Of a stretch of DNA of 41,856 nt, positions 25,086 through 33,169 are shown one piece after another. The first letter of the stretch is position 1. Each line of letters opens with the position of its first letter. Source of the stretch: Acidobacteriota bacterium (GTDB lineage Bacteria > Acidobacteriota > Vicinamibacteria > Vicinamibacterales > UBA2999); the NCBI GenBank assembly GCA_947465645.1, contig CANIBQ010000042.1, positions 1 to 41,856 of the forward strand. The letters are read 5' to 3'. The notes beneath the pieces were generated by a model. That model was given only the letters and a program-made list of their open reading frames with translations. It made no database searches and was not told the DNA's origin. The translations under genes were made by a program, and so were the position numbers.

Positions 25086-25125
25086 CTATCTGCCCGGACC
25101 CGCAGCGTCGCTCGGGGATCGCGCA

Positions 25126-25938
25126 ATGTCAATGCTCGTTGCGATACGATCGCGGCCGACCGTGCTGACGCTGACCGCCGATGACGTCCACGTCTGGCAC
25201 ATCGTTCCAGAGCTCGTCTCCGACCCTGCCCTCCTGCGGTGCTACGAAGCACTGATGTCGCCCGACGAACGCGCCCGTCGCGCGCGGTTCGTGTTTCCCG
25301 CCGACCAGCACGTGTTCCTCGTCGCCCGGGCTCTGGTGCGGACGACGCTGTCGCAGTACGCGGACGTCGAGCCGGAGGCGTGGACGTTCCAGGCGGGGCC
25401 GTACGGACGTCCGGAAATCGCGGGGCCAGCCGGCGTGCCGCCCCTGCGCTTCAGCCTGTCGCACACGACGGGTCTGGTGGCGATCGCGGTGGCGTTGCAG
25501 GTGGATGTGGGAATCGACGTGGAGGGGATCGAACGGTGGCGACCGCGGGCAGAGAATGAGCGCGCGTCGGGTCTCGATATCGCCCGCCGCTACTTCGCGC
25601 CGTCGGAAGCGGACGATCTCGAGACGCTGCCACCGGAGCGGCAGGGCCGCGCCTTTCTGGAGTACTGGACGCTGAAGGAGGCCTACATCAAGGCCACCGG
25701 GCTCGGATTGTCCGTGCCGCTCACGAGCTTCGCCTTCGAGCTGACGGATCCGCCGGCGATCAGATTCGACGCCGGGCCGGGTGATTCGAGCGAGTGGCAC
25801 TTCCTGCGCCTCGACCTGAGCCCGCGTCACGTGTCGGCCCTGGCCGTCCGTTCTACCCGCCGGCCCTCCCTCAACCTTTTAGGCGAACCTGGCGGCACTC
25901 CGCCTGCACTAAAATCTGTGCCAGGAGGATTACCGTGA
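25126..25938 (+). CDS. 4'-phosphopantetheinyl transferase, Sfp/Gsp type
   Basis: A 270-residue enzyme that transfers phosphopantetheine from CoA to a Ser of acyl- or peptidyl-carrier proteins. The Mg-binding motif is V-G-I-D-V-E (128-133; D131 and E133). The second motif is W-T-L-K-E-A-Y-I-K-A-T-G (181-192; K184, E185, K189). The N-terminal part has R-F-S-L-S-H-T-T-G, also typical. About 25 C-terminal residues (from S-T-R-R-P-S-L) are Pro/Gly-rich and unusual; they overlap the ribosome site of the next gene. The stop overlaps the next GTG start by four bases, so it is coupled to DUF6152 copy 2, an odd neighbour. No NRPS or PKS gene is in the window. Confidence 0.9.
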   Translation: MSMLVAIRSRPTVLTLTADDVHVWHIVPELVSDPALLRCYEALMSPDERARRARFVFPADQHVFLVARALVRTTLSQYADVEPEAWTFQAGPYGRPEIAGPAGVPPLRFSLSHTTGLVAIAVALQVDVGIDVEGIERWRPRAENERASGLDIARRYFAPSEADDLETLPPERQGRAFLEYWTLKEAYIKATGLGLSVPLTSFAFELTDPPAIRFDAGPGDSSEWHFLRLDLSPRHVSALAVRSTRRPSLNLLGEPGGTPPALKSVPGGLP

Positions 25939-26339
25939 GAGACAAGATTCAGGTGGCGATCGTCAGCGCGGTCGTCACACTTATCGCGGTTGCGTCTCTG
26001 TCGGCGCACCACTCGCTCACGGCGGTCTTCGACATGGGCCAGCGAATCGCGGTGACTGGCACCCTGACCAAAATCGATTGGATCAACCCCCACATCGTCG
26101 TCGCCATAGAGGCCAGAGGCGACGGCGGAAAGATCGATCACTGGACATTCCAAAGCAACCCACCGTCGTGGTACCGGAGCGTCGGGCTTGCCAGGGCCGA
26201 CTTTGCCAAAGCACTCGGCCAGACGGTTTCCGTGGAAGGGGTGCAAGCCCGCGAGGGAATGCGCTTTGGCTATATGCAGAAAATCAAGTTTCCGGACGGA
26301 ACGTCCCTGGAATTGATCAGCAGCACGGAAGCCAAATGA
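25935..26339 (+). CDS. DUF6152 secreted protein, copy 2
   Basis: A 134-residue protein. GTG 25935 has a perfect AGGAGG six bases upstream and overlaps the PPTase stop. The signal peptide ends S-L-S-A before H-H-S-L-T-A-V-F-D (residues 25-33), so the mature protein again begins His-His-Ser. The I-D-W-I-N-P-H-I-V motif (H53) matches copy 1. The W-x-x-x-S-N-P-P-S-W segment follows. It diverges strongly from copy 1 outside these points. It is followed after 13 bases by its partner gene. Function unknown; see the metal-site proposal. Confidence 0.85.
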   Translation: MRDKIQVAIVSAVVTLIAVASLSAHHSLTAVFDMGQRIAVTGTLTKIDWINPHIVVAIEARGDGGKIDHWTFQSNPPSWYRSVGLARADFAKALGQTVSVEGVQAREGMRFGYMQKIKFPDGTSLELISSTEAK

Positions 26340-26352
26340 CAGGAGATGGACA

Positions 26353-27129
26353 ATGGGGAAGCTAATGCTCAGCGTCGTCGCCTGCGCGAGTCTGATTCCG
26401 GCAGTCACGCTGGCCCAACAGGCTCGTCCTGACCTGAGCGGGGTGTGGAGCTATGCCATCGATCGCTCGCCGGCTGCCCTGAAGAAGGAGGTGAATGGCA
26501 CGGTCACCATCCAGGAGATCGATCAGAGCTCGCGGTATGGAGACGTGAGTTCCGTTCGCGGCGTGCGGCCGTCCACGCCGGCGCCGTCCTACAAGCCGGA
26601 GCTGCGGGCGAAAGTCAAAGACCTGGCCGACCATCAGAGCAAGACAGACCCGGTCTTCTACTGCGGCAAGCCGGGAGTGCCGCGCATCGGTCCGCCGCGC
26701 AGGATCGTTCAGCTACCGAATGAAATGATCTTCCTCTACGAAGACATCTCCGGCGATCCGTACCGCATCATCCCCACTGACGGCCGTCCGCATCGCGAGA
26801 GGGCGAACCCCTCGCACTACGGCGACTCGGTCGGCAGATGGGAGGGAGATGTGCTCGTGATCGACGTGAGGAATTTCGTGGACGACTCATGGTTCGGCGA
26901 GCTCGGCTATTTCCACAGCGATGCCATGCGCGTCACCGAGCGGATCTGGAAAGACGGCGCGAACCTGGTGTGGCAGGCGACGGTTGACGATCCCGCGGTG
27001 TTGACTGCGCCATGGACCATGCCGGCGCGTCTGACCCGACCGTCGACGGAGGCATTGGAAGAATCCCCAAGGTGTGTCGAAACCGACGGTAACAGGCTTC
27101 TGAACGACGACCATCACCAGCAGCGATAG
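26353..27129 (+). CDS. Secreted S-x-G-x-W-x-G-D family protein (DUF6152 partner 2)
   Basis: A 258-residue protein with a signal peptide (cleavage near V-T-L-A-Q-Q). D-L-S-G-V-W (27-32) opens the mature domain. The core contains C-G-K-P-G-V-P-R (104-111), D-G-R-P-H (143-147), S-V-G-R-W-E-G-D-V-L-V-I-D (159-171) and H-S-D-A-M-R-V-T-E-R. The last two match partners 1 and 3. A tail with R-C-V-E-T-D-G-N-R-L ends the protein. AGGAG lies seven bases before ATG 26353. It is the last gene of PPTase, DUF6152, partner 2. Role unknown; the constant pairing suggests the two act together in the periplasm or at the surface. Confidence 0.78.
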   Translation: MGKLMLSVVACASLIPAVTLAQQARPDLSGVWSYAIDRSPAALKKEVNGTVTIQEIDQSSRYGDVSSVRGVRPSTPAPSYKPELRAKVKDLADHQSKTDPVFYCGKPGVPRIGPPRRIVQLPNEMIFLYEDISGDPYRIIPTDGRPHRERANPSHYGDSVGRWEGDVLVIDVRNFVDDSWFGELGYFHSDAMRVTERIWKDGANLVWQATVDDPAVLTAPWTMPARLTRPSTEALEESPRCVETDGNRLLNDDHHQQR

Positions 27130-27156
27130 CGCGCCGATCCGCGCGCCAGCCCGCTC

Positions 27157-27246
27157 TCAGCGCCTTCGGCCAGCCAGCAGCCCTCTGATCGCGAACGCCA
27201 CGACGAACACAGCCATCACCACCAGGATCATCCGCGCCAGCGTCAT
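27157..27246 (-). CDS. 29-residue single-helix membrane microprotein
   Basis: ATG 27244-27246 opens 29 codons ending TGA 27157-27159. The product begins M-T-L-A-R-M-I-L-V-V-M-A and has about 20 hydrophobic residues, closed by a basic G-R-R-R tail, a typical one-helix inner-membrane layout. GGGAG lies about six bases upstream. It lies between the convergent partner 2 gene and the terminator of the large TonB receptor. No family is known to me, and the real status needs expression data. Confidence 0.45.
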   Translation of the reverse strand: MTLARMILVVMAVFVVAFAIRGLLAGRRR

Positions 27247-27290
27247 GTCGTACTCCCTCGAGGCAGGTTAGAGCAGGGGTTTCCGGCCCG

Positions 27291-27326
27291 GCAAACAAAA
27301 CAGCCGGGCGTTTCCGCCCGGCTGTT
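27291..27326 (-). terminator. Intrinsic terminator of the propeller/TonB receptor unit
   Basis: On the minus strand, a 12-bp perfect stem (AACAGCCGGGCG at 27299-27310, CGCCCGGCTGTT at 27315-27326) with a four-base loop is followed by TTTTGTTTG (27300 downward). It lies about 40 bases past the receptor stop. This is the clearest Rho-independent terminator in the window. Confidence 0.85.
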
Positions 27327-27367
27327 GGTAGAGATCGTCAGCGTATCGACGGTGTCAACCGTCGATT

Positions 27368-30300
27368 CTAGAAGTCGTACTTCAAGCCGAATTGCAGGAT
27401 GCGCGGAGCGCCCGCTTGTGTGGTAATGCGCCCGAACGCCCCCGAGTTGAAGTTGATGACGGGATCCCCCCAGTTGAAGGTGTTGAGCAGGTTCGAGACG
27501 TCCAACCGCAGCTCCACCCGCTGCGTCCCCAACTGGATGAGCCTGGAGATCAACATGTCAACCTGCCAGAACGACGGTCCCACCGCGAGGTTCCGCTTGG
27601 CATCGCCCAGTTCGCCGAGAGGCGCCAGCGCGAACGCAGCACGGTTGAAGTAGTTGTCGATTCGCTGACCAGGCTTCAGGTCGGACGCATCCTTGCCAGG
27701 ACCATAGATGTCATCGCTGACCTGGTCGGGCCGCTGAACCGATGAATGAGAACCGATGAGCGCGCGGTCGACGCCGCTCGTGATGTTGAGCCGGTTCCCC
27801 GTTCGCGCGGTGAGGATGCCCCCCAGCCGCCAGTTCGACGCCAGCGCGCGCACGATGCCGTTACCAACCTCCGGTGTCTGGTAACCGGCGTTGAGCGACC
27901 CCAGGTGCTTGCGGTCCTGATCGCAGTAGCCGGCGTCAAAATCCGGATCGTTCGGAATCGAATAGCCGGCGCTGGTCTGATTGAAGGTCGTCGCGGTCGT
28001 CGTCCCCTCGCACTTCGACAGGGTATAGCTGCCGTTGAGGCTCAGGCCCCTGGTGCTCCGGTGCCGCGCGGCCAGCTTCAGGCCACGATACTTCTGCCAT
28101 CCGATGTCCGTGTTGAGGTCGAGCGCGCCGATCTGGGCGGACCTCACCGGATTCTCCAGCGACAACACGCGCCGCTGGTTCAGGTTCGCATTGGTCGAGC
28201 ACACCGGGAAGGTCCGCGGGCCCGTGTCGGTATTCAGCGTGCAGGGCCCGAGGCCCAGGAACACCCCGGGGTTGAGCGCCGACTGCGCCCAGAGCCGGTC
28301 GGAGTAGCTGCCCAGATACGTCGCCGACACGCCCCAACTGACCCCGAGCTGCCGCTCGACCATCACGTTCCACTGCTGCACCCGTGGGGAATTGATGTCG
28401 GGATCCATCGAGCCGAAGGCGCCAAACGGGATGTATGGCGCGTTGGGGCCGGCGATGATGGGGTGGGGATCGCCACCGGGGAGGTGCCCCCAGGGGTCGT
28501 CCATGCCGCCCGGCGGATCGGTGATCAGCGAGCGGTTGCCGAATGGCGGGGCTCCAGAGTTGATGTTGTGGTACTCGCCCGCCATGAAGTCGTACCCCAT
28601 CGAGTACGACGACCGCACGGCGAGGCGGCCATCCCCGTGGACGTCCCACGCGACGCCCGCGCGCGGCGCGAGGTTCCACCACTGCGTGTTCAACCCCGTC
28701 TTCCCGTCCGGGAAGCCCTCGTCTCCAGGATAGATGAGTCCCGCAGGCGCGTTGAGGAACACCTTGCTCCGGATGCCTCGGTCGAAGTTCTCCTTCCGCC
28801 AGAGTACGACCGCGTCGTTCTCGACATACTGACCGAAATACGGTTCCCACCGCACGCCCACATTGACCGTCACCCGGTTCGAGACGCGCCATGCATCCTG
28901 CACATACGCGCCCAGGTACCAGTTGTGGATGTCCAGGACGCTGGGGCCGCCAATCTCGAGCCTCGCGACGCGTCCGCTCAGGAAATCCGCAAGGGCGTGC
29001 CCGGTCAGGCTGCCGTCAATGGTCCAGCTACCGCCGGTGCGGGACGTGGACCGCGTGTCGAACTTCCAGTAGCGGGTGCTCGCGCCGAAGCCGAGCTGAT
29101 GGCTCCCCCGCACCATGGTTAAGTCGTCGGAGAACCCGTAGAGCTTGTGCGTCGACCGCCGCTCCCCGCTCCCAACCATGGCGAACATGCCGCCGACGTT
29201 GACCGGGAACTGGCTGCTCACGTCGGAGCCCTCTTCCGTGGGATAGGAGTACATCTTCACACCCATGCTGGCCGGGCTGGGAAGCCCCGGGTTGTGGTAC
29301 CGGTGCGAATCCGTTGAGCTCCAGGTGAACCGGGTGGCGTTGACGAGCGCCGCGCTCATGACATGGGTCTGACCCAGCACCAACGATCGGAGCTTGTCCG
29401 CGGTGCCCTCATGGTCGCTCCCCGACTTGAGAATGTTGTCGCCTGGACCCTCCCACGATGGGGGAAGGTCGTTCTTGTAGACCATGTACCGGCCAAAGAC
29501 CAACTGATTGCTGGTCGCCTGGAAGTCGATCCGCGCGATCGGCTCATGAATGTCCCGGCCTTGGGTGGCTGAAAACTGGACCTGGCCACAGGGATCCGTG
29601 GTCGTGGGCAGCAGCGCGGAGACTCTCCTCGCCGCCGGGCTCAAGCGGGCCGGATCGATGCGGTTGCCGACAAACGGGGCGCCCAGGGTGATCTGCCTCC
29701 CGGCGTTGCACGCCGGCGACGCAATCGTCGTGAAGTCGCCCGCGAGCATCTGCGCCGTCGGCACGTACGCAATGTTGCTCGCCGGCACCTGACGCAGGAT
29801 TGTGCCCTGGTAGCCGGCGAAGAAGAAGAGCTTGTTGCGGACGATGGGGCCGCCAATCGTGCCACCGAACTGGTTGCGCCGGAGGCCGTCGTCCTTCTGC
29901 TTGCCATCGGGTCCAATCGCAGCAAAATGTTCCGGCGCGTTGAAGCGGCGATCGCGCAGGAACTCGAAGCCGCCCCCGTGGAACGCATTCGTCCCTGACT
30001 TGGTCACGGCGTTCACCGAGGCGCCCGACTTGACGCCGTTGTCGGCGGAGAGGCCGCTCGTCGCCACCTCAAATTCCTGGAGCGCATCGGGGAACGGCAT
30101 TGGTAGCCCGGCGTTGCTCTGCGGGTTGTTGTGCTCCGCCCCGTCCAGTGTGTAGGCCACGCCGCCCGGCAGGCCGCCGGCGACCGAGATGTACACGCCG
30201 CCCGGTACGCCACGTTCCGTTTGCCCGTTGCCATTCACCCCGCCGGTCGGCGCGGCGCCGCCGGCGAGCACGATCAGGTCGGTGACCTGGCGTCCCTGCA

Positions 30301-30742
30301 GCGGAAGCTGCAGGATGTCCTCGTTGGAGACGACCGCGCTGATGCCCGCGCTGCGGACGTCCACGAGCGGCGCCGCGGCGTCGACGGTGATGGACTCCTC
30401 CAACGAGCCAACGGCGAGCGCCGCGTTGACGGTCGGCGACCCGCCCACCTGCAGGACGATGCCCGTCTGCACGTAGGTCTTGAATCCCTGGAGCGCGACC
30501 TCGAGGCGGTATGGCCCTGTCGGAAGGTTCGTCAGCAGGTAGCCTCCCGTCTCATCGGTCACGACCGTGCGAACGAGGCCCGTGTCGGTCTGCGTCACGG
30601 TGACGGTCACGCCGGGCAGCACGGCGCCGCTTTCATCGCGAACCGTACCGCTCAGCTGCGCCGTCGCCTGCGCCCAGGCGGCGCCGGCGGTCAAGAGAAG
30701 GATCAACACGCCATACGAACAGGCGGTCAGCCACGTCTTCAT
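27368..30742 (-). CDS. TonB-dependent receptor, Oar-like, with carboxypeptidase-regulatory domain
   Basis: A 1124-residue outer-membrane protein. The signal peptide ends G-A-A-W-A-Q. The CarboxypepD_reg domain (G-T-V-R-D-E-S-G-A-V-L-P-G-V-T-V) is followed by a plug region (L-P-L-Q-G-R-Q-V-T-D-L; V-A-Y-T-L-D-G-A-E-H-N-N-P) and a barrel ending F-G-L-K-Y-D-F. GAGGAG precedes ATG 30740-30742. It lies 58 bases after the propeller gene on the same strand and ends at a strong terminator, so it is probably the last gene of the unit partner 3, DUF6152, propeller, receptor. It may import or bind what the propeller and DUF6152 proteins handle. Confidence 0.93.
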   Translation of the reverse strand: MKTWLTACSYGVLILLLTAGAAWAQATAQLSGTVRDESGAVLPGVTVTVTQTDTGLVRTVVTDETGGYLLTNLPTGPYRLEVALQGFKTYVQTGIVLQVGGSPTVNAALAVGSLEESITVDAAAPLVDVRSAGISAVVSNEDILQLPLQGRQVTDLIVLAGGAAPTGGVNGNGQTERGVPGGVYISVAGGLPGGVAYTLDGAEHNNPQSNAGLPMPFPDALQEFEVATSGLSADNGVKSGASVNAVTKSGTNAFHGGGFEFLRDRRFNAPEHFAAIGPDGKQKDDGLRRNQFGGTIGGPIVRNKLFFFAGYQGTILRQVPASNIAYVPTAQMLAGDFTTIASPACNAGRQITLGAPFVGNRIDPARLSPAARRVSALLPTTTDPCGQVQFSATQGRDIHEPIARIDFQATSNQLVFGRYMVYKNDLPPSWEGPGDNILKSGSDHEGTADKLRSLVLGQTHVMSAALVNATRFTWSSTDSHRYHNPGLPSPASMGVKMYSYPTEEGSDVSSQFPVNVGGMFAMVGSGERRSTHKLYGFSDDLTMVRGSHQLGFGASTRYWKFDTRSTSRTGGSWTIDGSLTGHALADFLSGRVARLEIGGPSVLDIHNWYLGAYVQDAWRVSNRVTVNVGVRWEPYFGQYVENDAVVLWRKENFDRGIRSKVFLNAPAGLIYPGDEGFPDGKTGLNTQWWNLAPRAGVAWDVHGDGRLAVRSSYSMGYDFMAGEYHNINSGAPPFGNRSLITDPPGGMDDPWGHLPGGDPHPIIAGPNAPYIPFGAFGSMDPDINSPRVQQWNVMVERQLGVSWGVSATYLGSYSDRLWAQSALNPGVFLGLGPCTLNTDTGPRTFPVCSTNANLNQRRVLSLENPVRSAQIGALDLNTDIGWQKYRGLKLAARHRSTRGLSLNGSYTLSKCEGTTTATTFNQTSAGYSIPNDPDFDAGYCDQDRKHLGSLNAGYQTPEVGNGIVRALASNWRLGGILTARTGNRLNITSGVDRALIGSHSSVQRPDQVSDDIYGPGKDASDLKPGQRIDNYFNRAAFALAPLGELGDAKRNLAVGPSFWQVDMLISRLIQLGTQRVELRLDVSNLLNTFNWGDPVINFNSGAFGRITTQAGAPRILQFGLKYDF

Positions 30743-30800
30743 GGGGTCTCCTCAGAAAAGGGGCCGGATGCCCCGGTCCACGCCGCCGTCGCCCGATTGG

Positions 30801-31589
30801 TTAATTTGTTCGAGCGCCCCCTGCCAGGGCGAATACCTCCGGAACACGCCACGTCAGCACCGCGTTGAGATCCTTGTCGGTGGCGATGACGCTTTGATTC
30901 TTGGCATCGACCGTCAGGCCGCGCCCTTCGACGACGACCCCCTTGCCAATCTTGAAGCGGGGGGGCACCGCGCCGTTGTCGTTGACGGTCCACACGCCAA
31001 TCGCGTTGTCGCTGGTGCGCGAAAGCACCAGGCCGTTGTAGGCGGCGACGAACATGCCGCCGGCCGTGTCTGGGCCGTCCACCACGCGCTTCGGCTTGAC
31101 GTCGCCGTTGGCGGTGACGTCGAACATCAGCAGCCGCCGGCGCGTCGAGACGACCAGCGTGCCGGTGGACGAGTCGACGGCCACCGGACCGCCGCCGCCG
31201 CCCTCGGCAATCAGCGTGTTGGGACCGCGCAGCGCCCGGATCGGCGCGACGTCGCCGTTGGCGTCCGCGGGGAAGACCAGAATCTGGCCGCCGTCGCTGA
31301 CGAAGATCTCCTTGCGGGCGGGATCGACCGCGACACGATCCGCGCGACGAATCTCGGTGCGCGGTCCCTGGATGACGCGAACCGGCGGCTGCTCGCCCGT
31401 CGCATCGCCAGCGAAGCTGAGAATCGCCTGGCTGAACTGCGCCGGCACGATGATCCGATCCGAGGCGCTGTCGTAGGCGATGCCGTGCATCGTCCGGGAG
31501 AGCTTGGTCGTCTGTCCTTCAATGCTTCGAATCGGCGCCGCTTGTCCGTTCGCCAACCTGGCAAACACCGCAATCTGCGGATGGGCCAC
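30801..31589 (-). CDS. Beta-propeller protein, C-terminal part after an in-frame TGA
   Basis: A 262-codon frame that continues the preceding gene in the same reading frame; the two are separated only by TGA 31590-31592. It starts with GTG directly after that stop (V-A-H-P-Q-I-A-V-F-A-R) and has no ribosome site or signal peptide. Blade repeats with P-I-R-x-I-x-G and G-P-R-T-E-I-R run to W-R-V-P-E-V-F-A. The C-terminal 120 residues match the partial gene at 1-405. Either both halves form one 728-residue protein by stop readthrough or recoding, or this is a nonsense-broken gene, or the TGA is a sequence error. As an independent product it would not be exported. Confidence 0.6.
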   Translation of the reverse strand: MAHPQIAVFARLANGQAAPIRSIEGQTTKLSRTMHGIAYDSASDRIIVPAQFSQAILSFAGDATGEQPPVRVIQGPRTEIRRADRVAVDPARKEIFVSDGGQILVFPADANGDVAPIRALRGPNTLIAEGGGGGPVAVDSSTGTLVVSTRRRLLMFDVTANGDVKPKRVVDGPDTAGGMFVAAYNGLVLSRTSDNAIGVWTVNDNGAVPPRFKIGKGVVVEGRGLTVDAKNQSVIATDKDLNAVLTWRVPEVFALAGGARTN

Positions 31590-32987
31590 TCAATTCGGGG
31601 CGAGGATGGCCTCGCGCTTCGTGTCGTAGGCGACCGCGCCCGGGTTGCCGATCATCAGCGACGGCGTCCCCTCGGTGGCGGCGCGGATGGTGCGCAGCGG
31701 CGCGGTGTCACCAGACGCGTTCATGCGATACGCGGTAGCGGTGTGGCCGCCGAAGTTCGCCACCCATAGCTCGTTGTTCTTGAAGTCGAGCGTGAGGCCC
31801 GTGGGATTGTTCAAGCCGGTCTTCGGCCCCTTCAGGATGCGCTTCGGCGCCACGTTGCCCGACGCCTCCGAATCGAACACGAGGATCGAATCGGTGGTGT
31901 CGTTGGTGACGTAGATTTCGCCGCGCTCCTGATCCGAGGCGATCCCGGTCGGCCAGTTCAAGCCGGTGCGAGGGCCTTCGATGACACGGACCGGAGCGGC
32001 GTCACCGGTCGCGTTCTTCGAGTAGACGGTAATCGCGGGCGGCAGCGTGCGGCCCGACCCGGGCACGGCGAAATCGCGCTCGAGCGGCCAGTTCACCAGC
32101 GCCAACGCTTCCTTCTTCTGTTCCGGCGTCAGCCTCCCGCCCTCGTCCCGGCTTACCGAGTGGACCGAGCCGTGATTGGTCACGAACATCACGCCGCGCT
32201 TCGTGTCGAGCGCGATGCCGTGCGGGTCCGCGAGCCGGGTACGATCCCCCTGCAACATCCGGAGCGGCGGCTCTTCGCCGCTGGCGCCCTTCTTGTAGAC
32301 CACGATGGCGCTGTCGTGCTGCACCGTGAGGAAGACTTCCTGCGCGGCCTCGTCAACCGTGATGCCGAAGGTGCCGTGCGGGGTGTGGACCTCGCGGGCG
32401 GGGGCCACGTTGCCGACCTGCTCGTTCGAGAAGATGACCAGCGTGTCCTGCGTGTCGTTATTCACCGCGTAGACGTCGCCGTTACCCGGATCGACGTAGA
32501 GCCCGCACTGGAACTCGATCTTCGTCTTCGATTCCTCGCGCGACATGAACGAGTCGTCCCACTTCGTCCCGATGACGCGCACCGGCTTGGCGATCTGATT
32601 CGGGGCGTTGTTCTCGGTGCGGTTGTAGAACATGACCTGGAACAGGTTCTCGTCGGTGACGACCACCTGATCCCGCGTCAGGTCCACCGCAATCGAACTG
32701 AACGAGGGGAACCGGTCGCGAATCACGCGGTCCGGCTGCGCGAACGTCGGTATCCCTTCAGTCGCCCGTTGGCCGGCGCCGACTGCCCGAGTTTGGTACG
32801 ACGGGCTCGTCTCGGGCAGGGGGCACAGTGGCCCCGTCTCGTCCGGGAGCGCGGTCCACGACACGAGGTGGTCGTTCCCGATGTATCTCGTCGTTGCCGA
32901 CACGTGACTGCCAGGCGACGAGGTGATGGTGAGTGCGGCCAGTGCCGCGGCCCCCACAACCCAACGCAACCGCCGATTTGAAGCCAT
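31590..32987 (-). CDS. Secreted beta-propeller (NHL-like) protein, N-terminal part ending at an in-frame TGA
   Basis: A 465-residue product with a signal peptide (M-A-S-N-R-R-L-R-W-V-V-G-A-A-A-L, cleavage near V-S-A-T-T). Many blades carry V-A-P-K-R-I-L-K-G-P-K-T-G-L-N-N-P-T-G and similar phrases. GAGGT lies before ATG 32985-32987; an upstream in-frame start is not signal-like. It ends E-A-I-L-A-P-N at TGA, and homology to a propeller simply carries on after it. Such propellers are surface or periplasmic binding modules; the ligand is unknown. It follows DUF6152 copy 3 by 182 bases. Confidence 0.75.
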   Translation of the reverse strand: MASNRRLRWVVGAAALAALTITSSPGSHVSATTRYIGNDHLVSWTALPDETGPLCPLPETSPSYQTRAVGAGQRATEGIPTFAQPDRVIRDRFPSFSSIAVDLTRDQVVVTDENLFQVMFYNRTENNAPNQIAKPVRVIGTKWDDSFMSREESKTKIEFQCGLYVDPGNGDVYAVNNDTQDTLVIFSNEQVGNVAPAREVHTPHGTFGITVDEAAQEVFLTVQHDSAIVVYKKGASGEEPPLRMLQGDRTRLADPHGIALDTKRGVMFVTNHGSVHSVSRDEGGRLTPEQKKEALALVNWPLERDFAVPGSGRTLPPAITVYSKNATGDAAPVRVIEGPRTGLNWPTGIASDQERGEIYVTNDTTDSILVFDSEASGNVAPKRILKGPKTGLNNPTGLTLDFKNNELWVANFGGHTATAYRMNASGDTAPLRTIRAATEGTPSLMIGNPGAVAYDTKREAILAPN

Positions 32988-33006
32988 AGGTCTACCTCTG
33001 CGGAGA

Positions 33007-33030
33007 GTCCGGGCTGGGCCGCAGCCGGAC
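33007..33030 (-). promoter_or_regulatory. Hairpin in the leader of the propeller gene
   Basis: GTCCGGGCTG and CAGCCGGAC pair as a nine-bp stem with one bulged base, about 20 bases upstream of the propeller ATG. It lies within the 182-base gap after DUF6152 copy 3, which also holds an AT-rich TATATAAAA stretch on the minus strand, a possible -10 region. No riboswitch class is recognised. Confidence 0.3.
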
Positions 33031-33169
33031 ACGGTTTATCAGGACGGGGGCGATATTAGAGCGTTTCCGCCGGGAGGGAAAGGTTTTATATACCGCGAGA
33101 AGTCGACGCTGCGCCGGAGGATTGGAAGGTCGGGAACCGCGACCGGCTTGAGGTCGCAGCGCCGCTCGC

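Noticed and set aside
30801..31589. The second propeller half as a normal independent gene starting at GTG
   Set aside because: It has no ribosome site and no signal peptide, and begins in mid-blade directly after the stop.
31590..31592. A changed genetic code (TGA read as Trp or another residue throughout)
   Set aside because: Many other genes here end normally at TGA, for example dctA and DUF6152 copy 2, so TGA is a stop in general.
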